Origin: Streptomyces cathayae
GTDB lineage: Bacteria; Actinomycetota; Actinomycetes; Streptomycetales; Streptomycetaceae
Reading direction: 5' to 3'
DNA: 64,000 nt
NCBI RefSeq assembly: GCF_029760955.1
Contig: NZ_CP121682.1
Coordinates: 4,464,001-4,528,000 of the forward strand
Part shown: piece by piece, positions 9,130 to 15,979 of the stretch
How positions within the stretch are numbered: the first letter of the stretch is position 1
How the letters are laid out: each line of letters opens with the position of its first letter
Translations under genes and position numbers: made by a program
The notes under the pieces: model-generated
The model's database searches: none
What the model was told of the DNA's origin: nothing
Seen by the model: only the letters and a program-made list of their open reading frames with translations

Positions 9130-9179
9130 AGGCCCGCCGAAGGGCCGCCGAAGAGTCGCCGAAGACCCGTCGAAGGCCC
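9114..9179 (+). repeat. 11-bp tandem repeat, 6 copies, across the acetyltransferase stop
   Basis: Six consecutive 11-bp units of the form GCCGAAGGCCC, each with 0-3 changes, begin in the last codons of the acetyltransferase gene and run about 50 bp past its stop. Confidence 0.8.
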
Positions 9180-9210
9180 CAGGAACCCCGTCGCGCGCCC
9201 GCCCCGCACC

Positions 9211-9879
9211 TCACGGCCAGAGCAGTTCCCGTGTCCAGTCCTGCCCGGACGAGCGGCGGTAGCGCAGCCGGGTGTGGCGGCGGAGGGCGTCGCCCTGGAA
9301 GAACTCCACCTCGTCCGGGCGCAGGCGGTACAGGGTCCAGGACGGTGCCGGGGCGTCCTGCTCCCGCCGGGCCCGCTCCCAGGCGGCCTCCGAGGCGCGG
9401 GCCAGCTCCTCGGGCGAGCCGAGGACCTCGCTCTGGCGGCCGGTCAGCGCGGCGGCCAGCGCCCCGGTCGAACGGGCGTGCAGATCGGCCTGCGCCTCCT
9501 CGGCCGGAGCGGTGCCGACGGGCCCGCGGACCCGGACCTGGCGGCCCAGCACCGACCAGTAGAAGACCAGCGCGGCATACGGGCGGGCGGCGAGGTGACC
9601 GCCCTTGCGGCTGTGGGCGTGGGACGCGAAGGACCAGCCGTCCGCGTCCGCGCCGTGCAGCATCACGATCCGTACGTCGGGCAGGCCCCCGGCGTCCGCC
9701 GTGGCCAGCGACATGGTGTGCGGTTCGGGCTGGCCGGCCGCCACCGCCTCGGCGAACCACCGGGTGAACAGCGGCAGCGGCTCGGCGGGGGCGGCGGCCC
9801 GGTCCAGTTCCGGCAGATCGGTGACCTCCGGGTCCCACACCCGCAGTGACCTCAGCAGCTCGTGAAGATCGGTTCCCAT
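9211..9879 (-). CDS. Pyridoxamine 5'-phosphate oxidase-family protein (PdxH-like)
   Basis: A 222-residue FMN split-barrel protein resembling PdxH, which oxidises pyridoxamine/pyridoxine 5'-phosphate to pyridoxal 5'-phosphate. Motifs include MSLATADAGGLPDVRIVMLHG, the FASHAHSRKGGHLAA segment, and a C-terminal region WTLYRLRPDEVEFFQGDALR resembling the PdxH end. Residues differ enough that specificity may have shifted. ATG 9879 is my start; GTG 9900 is in frame. A second PPOX-fold gene lies upstream on the same strand, 42 bp away. Confidence 0.85.
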   Translation of the reverse strand: MGTDLHELLRSLRVWDPEVTDLPELDRAAAPAEPLPLFTRWFAEAVAAGQPEPHTMSLATADAGGLPDVRIVMLHGADADGWSFASHAHSRKGGHLAARPYAALVFYWSVLGRQVRVRGPVGTAPAEEAQADLHARSTGALAAALTGRQSEVLGSPEELARASEAAWERARREQDAPAPSWTLYRLRPDEVEFFQGDALRRHTRLRYRRSSGQDWTRELLWP

Positions 9880-9921
9880 ACCTCGAGTCTGCCCGTCCAC
9901 CGGGTCGTCACCGGGCCGTTC

Positions 9922-10347
9922 TCACAGGGAGCCCAGGTCGGACGAGACCCAGTGCTCGGGACGCATGCGCAGGACGACCTGCTCGCCGTGGTCCTTCCAC
10001 GCGGCGGAGACATAGCCCTCGACCTTGTCGGCCGGGAGGTAGCGGGCGGAGATCTCCCGGAGCTCTGCGAGGGTGGCGGGGGCGGTCCCGACGACCGGCC
10101 CCTCGACCGAGACGTACCGGACGGTGGGTTCGACGCGGTCGACCATGAGGGAGAACCGGCCCGCCGCGCCGATCAGCCGGTTCTTGCGGGAGTCGAGTCC
10201 GGTCATGACCCATGCGTCCCCGCCGGGTGCGTACTGGTACCAGATCGGCACGGTGAGCGGGGCGCGTCCGGCTCCCGCGTCGACCGCCAGCGCGGCGACA
10301 CGGGGCTCGGCCAGGAACTGTTCGCGTTCTTCACGGGTCAGGGCCAT
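9922..10347 (-). CDS. PPOX-class (possibly F420-dependent) flavoenzyme
   Basis: A 141-residue split-barrel protein (RVAALAVD near the N-terminus, LTVPIWYQYAPGGDAWVMTG, RFSLMVDRVEPTVRYVSVEG). Small proteins of this class in actinobacteria bind F420, FMN or haem and often act as F420H2-dependent reductases. The cofactor cannot be decided from sequence, although fbiC lies 12 kb away. The ATG at 10347 has an excellent ribosome binding site (GGAGGAA, 8 bases upstream). Confidence 0.85.
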   Translation of the reverse strand: MALTREEREQFLAEPRVAALAVDAGAGRAPLTVPIWYQYAPGGDAWVMTGLDSRKNRLIGAAGRFSLMVDRVEPTVRYVSVEGPVVGTAPATLAELREISARYLPADKVEGYVSAAWKDHGEQVVLRMRPEHWVSSDLGSL

Positions 10348-10490
10348 GGCGGGTTCCTCCTGCGATGTCTGCGTAGGGGGCGGTTGTGCCCGGGTCGTGT
10401 GGGCGACGGGACAGAGGTGAGCGGTTCCGCTCCGAGGGGGCGAGCCGTCGGACGGGGTGGCGGCGGGACCGCCGAGGTGCCGTGACATGC

Positions 10491-10528
10491 GACAGGCGGT
10501 GGTTCACCGGGGTGAACCACCGCCTGTC
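10491..10528 (-). terminator. 17-bp stem hairpin downstream of the TetR gene
   Basis: Perfect arms GACAGGCGGTGGTTCAC (10491-10507) and its complement (10512-10528) around CGGG, 63 bases past the TetR stop. It may act in both directions or serve as a regulatory structure upstream of the PPOX gene. Confidence 0.7.
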
Positions 10529-10590
10529 CGACAGGACGCGGGTGCGGGACGAGGCACCGGGGGAGGGGGGAAGGAGCGTTGGCCGTCCAC

Positions 10591-11238
10591 CTACTTCGTC
10601 GGCTTCTTGCCGGTGACGCCCAGGTGGACCAACAGGGCCAGGTTCGGTTTGAGTTCGGCCTGCTTCACACCCCAGGAGGTGAAACCTTTCTGGTGCAGGG
10701 CGACCGCCCCGAGCATGGTGACCAGGGAACCGGCCACCGCGGCAGGGTTCACGTCCTTGTCGACCCGGCCCCTGGACTGCAACTCGGCGACGGCGTCCGT
10801 GAGGGAGCTGTTCACCGAGTTGAGGACCTTCATGCGGATCTTGTAAAAGCGCTTGTCGCCCTCGGCGGCGCCGAGATCGACGACGCGCAGGATCGCGTCG
10901 TTCTTCCGCCAGAAGTCCAGGAAACCGTCGACAAGTTCCTGTGCCGTCTGCCAGCCCGCCTTGCCGACCCAGGAACGGCCCTCCAGGAGCTCGCTCAACC
11001 CGGCGCTGTCGGCGGCCACTTGGTCGGCGATCTCGAGGACGGCGCCCTCGACGTCCGGGAAGTACTGGTAGAAGGTCGCGGGCGAAGTCCCCGCCCTGCG
11101 GGCCACATCGATAACTTTGACATCCCGGTAAGGGGAGGAGCTGAGCATCTCGCTGAGGCAGTCGAGCAGCTTCTGCCGGGTCGCCTGCCCACGCCGGCCG
11201 GCCACGCGACCGTCGACGGTACGCACTTGTCCTGTCAT
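10591..11238 (-). CDS. TetR family transcriptional regulator
   Basis: A 215-residue repressor-type regulator. The N-terminal helix-turn-helix (about 22-68) reads TRQKLLDCLSEMLSSSPYRD then VARRAGTSPATFYQYFPD. The C-terminal ligand domain is of the actinobacterial kind that ends in a lysine-rich tail. It is divergent from kbpA across 122 bp, so it may control kbpA (and afsK), which is inference from position. I recall a TetR gene, SCO4421, at the same place in S. coelicolor. Confidence 0.9.
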   Translation of the reverse strand: MTGQVRTVDGRVAGRRGQATRQKLLDCLSEMLSSSPYRDVKVIDVARRAGTSPATFYQYFPDVEGAVLEIADQVAADSAGLSELLEGRSWVGKAGWQTAQELVDGFLDFWRKNDAILRVVDLGAAEGDKRFYKIRMKVLNSVNSSLTDAVAELQSRGRVDKDVNPAAVAGSLVTMLGAVALHQKGFTSWGVKQAELKPNLALLVHLGVTGKKPTK

Positions 11239-11360
11239 GACGTCAGCTTACCGACGGGTGATCGGAGCGCGATTCGGCCGACTGCAAATGGGGTGCGTGG
11301 GTCCTTGACACCGGGTGTGCCTGGTCTGCGCGGTGCGTGCGGCACGGCTAGTTTGGCTGT

Positions 11361-12179
11361 ATGGCCGAAAACGCCGGAAACGCCGGGAACCCCGGAAACA
11401 CCGGGAGCAGGGCGTCGGAGTACGCGGAGGGCACCCCTTGCTGGGTCGACGCGCAGCTTCCCGACGTGGAGGCGGGCAAGCGGTTCTACGGCGAACTCTT
11501 CGAGTGGACGTTCGAAGACCAGTCCGAGCAGCCCGAGTGGCCCGCTCCGGCGGGGTCTTCGGGCTCGACGCAGGCCTCCCCGCCCCTGGGGACCGTTCGG
11601 GCGCTGCTCGACGGTGAGCCGGTGGCGTCCCTCGCGCACAAGACGGACGGCCGGCTCCCCACCGTCTGGACGGTGTCCTTCGCGACCCCGGACGTCGGCG
11701 CGCTGTGCCGGCGGATCGTCGCGGCCGGCGGACAGCTCGTCTCGGCGCCGCGTCCGGTCGGCGCACTCGGCGTCACCGCACTGGTCACCGACCCCGAGGG
11801 TGCCGTGTTCGCCCTGTGGCAGCCCGGCGACCGCCCCGGCTTCGGGCGCCGGCACGAGCGGGGAAGCTTCGCCTGGGCCGAGCTCTACACCCGGGACACC
11901 GAGGCGGCCAACGCCTTCTACGGCGGTCTCTTCCGCGACGCCCTGTTCGGGGAGGGTGCCGAGCCCGACTTCGGCCGGGCCCCGGTCTCCGACGTCTTCC
12001 CGGCCGAGATGCCGCCCCACTTCCTGGTCCACTTCGCCGTCGAGGACCCCGCGGCCACCATGGCGGAGGTGACCCGGCTCGGCGGCCGCGTCCAGGTCCC
12101 GCCCTTCGACACCTCCTACGGCACGGTGGCCGTGGTCACCGACAACCAGGGCGCGTCCTTCGCTCTCCTGACCCGCTGA
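11361..12179 (+). CDS. kbpA: VOC-fold protein, probable AfsK-binding protein KbpA
   Basis: Predicted inhibitor of the kinase AfsK: KbpA of S. coelicolor, encoded just upstream of afsK, binds unphosphorylated AfsK and slows its autophosphorylation. The 272 residues hold two glyoxalase/VOC modules (starting near CWVDAQLPDVEAGKRFYGEL and FAWAELYTRDTEAANAFYGG). The name rests on fold plus position. The N-terminus is a 9-bp coding repeat (NAG-NAG-NPG-NTG). The ATG follows TAGTTTGGCTGT, so the mRNA may be leaderless. The stop codon is the start of an octanucleotide repeat. Confidence 0.85.
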   Translation: MAENAGNAGNPGNTGSRASEYAEGTPCWVDAQLPDVEAGKRFYGELFEWTFEDQSEQPEWPAPAGSSGSTQASPPLGTVRALLDGEPVASLAHKTDGRLPTVWTVSFATPDVGALCRRIVAAGGQLVSAPRPVGALGVTALVTDPEGAVFALWQPGDRPGFGRRHERGSFAWAELYTRDTEAANAFYGGLFRDALFGEGAEPDFGRAPVSDVFPAEMPPHFLVHFAVEDPAATMAEVTRLGGRVQVPPFDTSYGTVAVVTDNQGASFALLTR

Positions 12180-12256
12180 CCCGCTGACCCGCTGACCCGC
12201 TGACCCGCTGACCCGCTGACCCGCTGACCCGCCGGTCCGCCGACCCGCCGGTCCGC
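12169..12256 (+). repeat. Octanucleotide microsatellite (TGACCCGC)8 plus degenerate copies
   Basis: Eight perfect TGACCCGC units at 12169-12232 followed by three variant units to 12256. The second unit supplies the kbpA stop codon. Unit length is not a multiple of three and every unit carries TGA. It lies between kbpA and the afsK promoter. Confidence 0.95.
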
Positions 12257-12284
12257 CTGCCCGGTGGGCTCTCGCCTCCCCATC

Positions 12285-12320
12285 CGTCCCTTTATTTTGC
12301 ATATAAGACTAGACACCCCC
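12285..12320 (+). promoter_or_regulatory. AT-rich segment, probable afsK promoter
   Basis: The stretch TTTATTTTGCATATAAG is strikingly AT-rich for this genome and holds a TATAAG -10-like hexamer near 12302. It lies about 150 bases upstream of the afsK start and directly after the octamer repeat. Confidence 0.45.
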
Positions 12321-12457
12321 TATGTCGTCGGGTTCGCAACCGGCGCTCCGGACAGGAACAATCGGGGTGCGTGCCGCCACGGGGCTGCGGTGGTGAGACG
12401 CTGCACTTCGGTCGCGTACAGGTGGTGGCGCGACTCGTACGGGGAGGTGGCAGGCAA

Positions 12458-14824
12458 GTGGTGGATCAGCTGACGCAGCACGATCCGCGGCGTATCGGGC
12501 CGTTCGAGGTGCTGGGACGGCTGGGGGCCGGCGGGATGGGGCTGGTCTATCTCGCGCGCTCGGCGTCCGGGCGGCGCGTGGCGATCAAGACCGTCCGGAC
12601 CGAACTGGCCGAGGACCAGCTGTTCCGCGTCCGCTTCACCCGCGAGGTGGAGGCGGCCCGCGCGGTCTCCGGTTTCTACACCGCGGCCGTGGTGGACGCC
12701 GATCCGCGCGCCGCCGTGCCGTGGCTGGCCACCGCGTACGTCCCCGCGCCCTCCCTCGAGGAGATAGTGAACGAGTGCGGGCCGATGCCGGCCCAGGCGG
12801 TGCGCTGGCTGGCGGCCGGTGTGGCGGAGGCACTGCACTCCATCCACGGCGCCGGACTCGTCCACCGCGACCTCAAGCCGTCCAACGTCCTCGTCGTCGA
12901 GGACGGCCCCCGGGTGATCGACTTCGGTATCGCCTCCGGAGTGTCGAACACCCGGCTGACGATGACGAACGTCGCCGTCGGCACCCCCGCCTACATGTCC
13001 CCCGAGCAGGCCAAGGACTCCCGCAGCGTCACCGGCGCCAGCGACGTGTTCTCGCTCGGTTCCACCCTGGTCTTCGCGGCCACCGGGCACGCCCCGTTCC
13101 ACGGCGCGAACCCGGTCGAGACGGTCTTCATGCTGCTGCGCGAGGGCCCGGACCTGGACGGCCTCCCGGACGAACTGCGTCCGCTGATCGAGTCCTGTAT
13201 GCAGATGGAGGCCCCGGGCCGGCCCAGCCCCGCCGACCTGCAGTCCCAGCTCGCCCCGCATCTGTTCGGCTCCGGCTCCGACGACAGCGGTACGGCCTCC
13301 GCGTGGCTGCCCGAGCGGGCGGTGAGCCTGATCGAGGGGCGCCGGGGCGGCCGTCCGCCCGCCCGCCCCGCCCCCGTGGGGGGCCGCAGCGTCAGCGCCG
13401 CCCGCCCTCCGGTCCCGCCGCCGCCCGCGCACGACCCCGTGATCCCGCCGCCGCACCCGCCCGTGCCGGTCGGCGCCCCCGACACCGGCCCGGTCCGGCT
13501 GGCCGGCGCCCCGGTGCCCATCGGCCCCGGCCCGCGCGTCGCCGACGTCCGCGCCGCCGCCGTCAAGGCACCCCCGCCGGAGGCCGCCCTCGCCGCCTCC
13601 TGGTCCAAGCCCCGCCCCGGCGTCAACGGCGCCGACCCCGCCGTCCCCGCGACCGTGGCGCCGCCCGTGCCGCCCCTGCCGCCGGAGCAGCCGAGCGGCT
13701 GGCGGCCGTGGCGTTTCCGGATGTCCAACGACGTCTGGGGCACCCCGTCCGTCGCCGACGACCTCGTCTACGTCACCTCCTTCGAGGTGCACGCCCTGGA
13801 CGTGGCCACCGGCCGCCGCCGGTTCAAGACCCGGGACGTCGCCTGGTCGATGGCGGTCGCCGACGGCCGTATCCACGCGTCCGACGGCCCCACCCTGTTC
13901 GCCCTGGACGCCCGGGAGGGCGGCGATCTGTGGCGGCTGTCCACGGACGCCTGGGTGTACTCCCTCCAGGCCGACCACGGCACCGTCGTCACCGGCACCC
14001 GGGGCGGCGGCGTCCAGGCGTGGGAGGCGTCCACCGGCCACAAGCTGTGGGAGGTCACCGGCTGCCAGACCGACTTCGAGACCCCGGAGGCCGGCCCCGC
14101 CGTCCACGACGGCACGGTCTACGTCTGGCAGGACGCCCGCCTGCGCGCCCTGGACGCCCGCACGGGCGACGAGCGCTGGTCGTACCCGATCGGCGACGCG
14201 GCCTCCTGCGGTGGCGTCCCGGTCCGCCTCACCCGCGCCTCCGACGGGTACGTGTACGTCTCCGCGGGCACCCGCGTCCTCGCCCTGGACGTCGCCGGCG
14301 GGCACGTCCGCTGGCACTTCGAGGCGCCCGCGGTCTTCCTCTCGCAGCCCACCTTCGTACCCGGTGCGGCGGTCACCGGCGGAGGCGTCTATCTCGCCGA
14401 CTACCTCGGCACGGTCTACGCCCTCGACGCCACCGACGGCCGCGACCGCTGGCGCATCGCCACCGAGGCCCGCGCCTCGATCGAACCGGTCCTGGTCGCC
14501 GCGGGCCACGTCCACGTCGGCAGCGGCAGGGGCCTCTACACCCTGGACGCCGTCACCGGCACGCCCAAGTGGCGCTTCCAGGCCGGCGGCGACATCGTGG
14601 GCGCCCCCGTGGTCGCCGAGGGCCGCATCCACTTCGGCTCCACCGACCATCTGCTCTACACACTGAAGGCCGACGACGGCCGCCTGAGATGGAAACTGGC
14701 GACCGGCGGTGAGATCACCGGCTCCCCGGTCGTCCGGGACGGCGTCGTCTACGCGTGCAGCAAGGACCGCTGCGTCTACGCCCTGGACGCGGAGAAGGGG
14801 ACGGGCACGGCACGTACGACGTGA
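12458..14824 (+). CDS. afsK: Serine/threonine protein kinase AfsK
   Basis: Global regulatory kinase that phosphorylates AfsR and also influences hyphal tip growth in the family. The 788-residue product has an N-terminal Hanks kinase: glycine loop GAGGMG (24-28), K44, HRDLKPSN (136-143), DFG (155-157), and T168 in the activation loop, the autophosphorylation site known for AfsK. A proline-rich linker follows, then a C-terminal PQQ-type beta-propeller (from about 420) with repeats such as VYALDATDGRDRWR. No membrane segment is visible. The GTG at 12458 gives MVDQLTQH, matching the known start, and GGGGAGG lies 10 bases upstream. kbpA lies upstream; afsR and afsS lie beyond the next gene. Confidence 0.97.
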   Translation: MVDQLTQHDPRRIGPFEVLGRLGAGGMGLVYLARSASGRRVAIKTVRTELAEDQLFRVRFTREVEAARAVSGFYTAAVVDADPRAAVPWLATAYVPAPSLEEIVNECGPMPAQAVRWLAAGVAEALHSIHGAGLVHRDLKPSNVLVVEDGPRVIDFGIASGVSNTRLTMTNVAVGTPAYMSPEQAKDSRSVTGASDVFSLGSTLVFAATGHAPFHGANPVETVFMLLREGPDLDGLPDELRPLIESCMQMEAPGRPSPADLQSQLAPHLFGSGSDDSGTASAWLPERAVSLIEGRRGGRPPARPAPVGGRSVSAARPPVPPPPAHDPVIPPPHPPVPVGAPDTGPVRLAGAPVPIGPGPRVADVRAAAVKAPPPEAALAASWSKPRPGVNGADPAVPATVAPPVPPLPPEQPSGWRPWRFRMSNDVWGTPSVADDLVYVTSFEVHALDVATGRRRFKTRDVAWSMAVADGRIHASDGPTLFALDAREGGDLWRLSTDAWVYSLQADHGTVVTGTRGGGVQAWEASTGHKLWEVTGCQTDFETPEAGPAVHDGTVYVWQDARLRALDARTGDERWSYPIGDAASCGGVPVRLTRASDGYVYVSAGTRVLALDVAGGHVRWHFEAPAVFLSQPTFVPGAAVTGGGVYLADYLGTVYALDATDGRDRWRIATEARASIEPVLVAAGHVHVGSGRGLYTLDAVTGTPKWRFQAGGDIVGAPVVAEGRIHFGSTDHLLYTLKADDGRLRWKLATGGEITGSPVVRDGVVYACSKDRCVYALDAEKGTGTARTT

Positions 14825-14876
14825 CGGTCGACAGATAGTGACGTGCTCGTGACAGAAGCTGGATAGTCTGCCGGAC

Positions 14877-15419
14877 ATGCAGTCACGGGGGAACGCTCTC
14901 AGGCTCACGGCGGTGGCGGCGCTGGTCGTCCTCACCCTCACCGGCTTCTCGACCGGCCGCGGCCGCGGCGGCGGGGACGGCGGTGGCGGTGGCGGGTGCA
15001 GCAGTTCGTCGCAGGACCACGACTCCTCGCGGAAGTCCGGCGGCGGAAGCCACCGCGACTACGACGACGATGACTATGACGACAACAATTACGGCAACGG
15101 CACCGACACGGGCAGCAGCAGCGGCGGGAGCCCGTCCTCGTCCCTGCGGGACGCGACCGTGGAACTGCTGAGCTGCGCCTCGAAGAAGGCCCCGTACGCG
15201 ACCGTCCGGGTCACCAACCCCAACACCGTCGACGGTGTCTTCAGCGTCGTCGTCGACTTCGAGGACAGGGCCGGGCGCGCGGTCGCCTCCTCGGCGCAGC
15301 AGGTCGCCGTGGCCGCCGACGATACGGCGACCGCGCGGGTGAAGGTCGGCGGCGACCGCAGACGCGCCGCCCAGGCCTCGGTCTGCGACCCCGACCTGTA
15401 CGCCCCGGCGACCCGCTGA
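14877..15419 (+). CDS. Secreted low-complexity protein downstream of afsK
   Basis: A 180-residue predicted exported protein: signal peptide (residues 1-24, LTAVAALVVLTLTG), then a glycine run ending in a cysteine, a Ser/Asp/Tyr-rich tract (DYDDDDYDDNN) and a C-terminal globular domain of about 90 residues (ATVRVTNPNTVDGVFSVVVD) resembling an Ig-like/FxLYD fold. No clear lipobox. Function unknown. It sits between afsK and afsS. No ribosome binding site is seen before the ATG. The stop codon again coincides with a TGA of an octamer repeat. Confidence 0.85.
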   Translation: MQSRGNALRLTAVAALVVLTLTGFSTGRGRGGGDGGGGGGCSSSSQDHDSSRKSGGGSHRDYDDDDYDDNNYGNGTDTGSSSGGSPSSSLRDATVELLSCASKKAPYATVRVTNPNTVDGVFSVVVDFEDRAGRAVASSAQQVAVAADDTATARVKVGGDRRRAAQASVCDPDLYAPATR

Positions 15420-15432
15420 TCCGCTGACCCGC
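15409..15432 (+). repeat. Three octamers related to the kbpA-afsK microsatellite
   Basis: CGACCCGC, TGATCCGC and TGACCCGC follow one another; the second begins with the stop codon of the secreted-protein gene. It is the same octamer family as at 12169. Confidence 0.75.
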
Positions 15433-15525
15433 CGGCCCCGCGCACGGTGTGGACGGGGCCGGCGGACAGGTGTGCGCACACGGCTGGGCCGCGACGGCTC
15501 CCCCTCCGCGCCGTCGCGGCCCAGC
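15431..15525. terminator. Double hairpin between the convergent secreted-protein and afsS genes
   Basis: Two perfect stems: GCCGGCCCCG with its complement (15431-15440 / 15454-15463), and a 16-bp stem (15483-15498 / 15510-15525). They lie between two convergent stop codons and probably work in both directions. Confidence 0.8.
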
Positions 15526-15547
15526 TGTCTCCCCGTGCGGGTGCGGT

Positions 15548-15739
15548 CTACCGGGTCGGCTTGAACGGCTCCGACGTGGCGTGGATGTCCTTGGTCTCCA
15601 GGGGCTCGTCCGTGGCGTGGATGTCGCCCTGGGTGGTCGCGCCGCCGTCCTCGGCCTCAGGGGCCTTCGGGGCCTTCGGGTCGAGCGGCTCCGAGGTGGC
15701 GTGGATGTCCTGCGGCTTGACGACCTGCTCGTCACTCAT
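15548..15739 (-). CDS. afsS: AfsS, small activator of secondary metabolism
   Basis: A 63-residue acidic protein and the direct output of AfsR; overexpression of its homologues stimulates antibiotic production, though the mechanism is unresolved. The hallmark is a triplicated motif DIHATSEPLD (11-20), DIHATDEPLE (39-48), DIHATSEPFK (51-60), with linkers rich in Pro, Ala and Glu. No domain is predicted. The ATG is preceded by GGGGAG. It is transcribed in the same direction as afsR, 240 bp downstream of it, with its own regulatory region. Confidence 0.96.
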   Translation of the reverse strand: MSDEQVVKPQDIHATSEPLDPKAPKAPEAEDGGATTQGDIHATDEPLETKDIHATSEPFKPTR

Positions 15740-15778
15740 GATTCTTCGGTCTCCCCTGTGTGGTGTTCGTCGTCATGA

Positions 15779-15818
15779 GGCCCGCCCGGGCACTCCCCCG
15801 AGGATGACCGGACGGGCC
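15779..15818. promoter_or_regulatory. GC-rich hairpin in the afsS leader
   Basis: Arms GGCCCGCCCGG (15779-15789) and CCGGACGGGCC (15808-15818), with one wobble pair, would form in the afsS mRNA leader about 40 bases before its start. It could attenuate or stabilise the transcript; no terminal U-run follows on the afsS strand. Confidence 0.5.
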
Positions 15819-15920
15819 TTTCGGCCGCTCGACCCCATGGGGCGGGTACAGCGGCCTTTCGGTGACGACCCGCCTGCCCCCCGACGCGACGGATCGACTG
15901 ACCCCACGATGGCGCCCGGC

Positions 15921-15938
15921 GATAAACGAATGATGAAC
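15921..15938 (-). promoter_or_regulatory. PHO-box-like direct repeat, probable AfsR/PhoP site for afsS
   Basis: On the minus strand GTTCATC-ATTC-GTTTATC forms two 7-bp direct repeats at 11-bp pitch, the pattern bound by PhoP and by the SARP domain of AfsR. It lies about 180 bases upstream of afsS, just past the afsR stop. AfsR and PhoP are known to compete at the afsS promoter in S. coelicolor. Confidence 0.7.
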
Positions 15939-15964
15939 GCCGCTGTCATCCGCCGCTGTCATCC
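15939..15964. repeat. 13-bp perfect direct repeat next to the AfsR/PhoP site
   Basis: GCCGCTGTCATCC occurs twice head to tail (15939-15951, 15952-15964), directly abutting the PHO-box-like repeat and ending 15 bases from the afsR stop. Confidence 0.75.
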
Positions 15965-15979
15965 GCGGTCGGCGTACGC

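Noticed and set aside
12320..14941. Long minus-strand open frame opposite afsK
   Set aside because: It mirrors afsK codons, has Arg/Gly/Val-rich antisense composition, no ribosome binding site and no domain.
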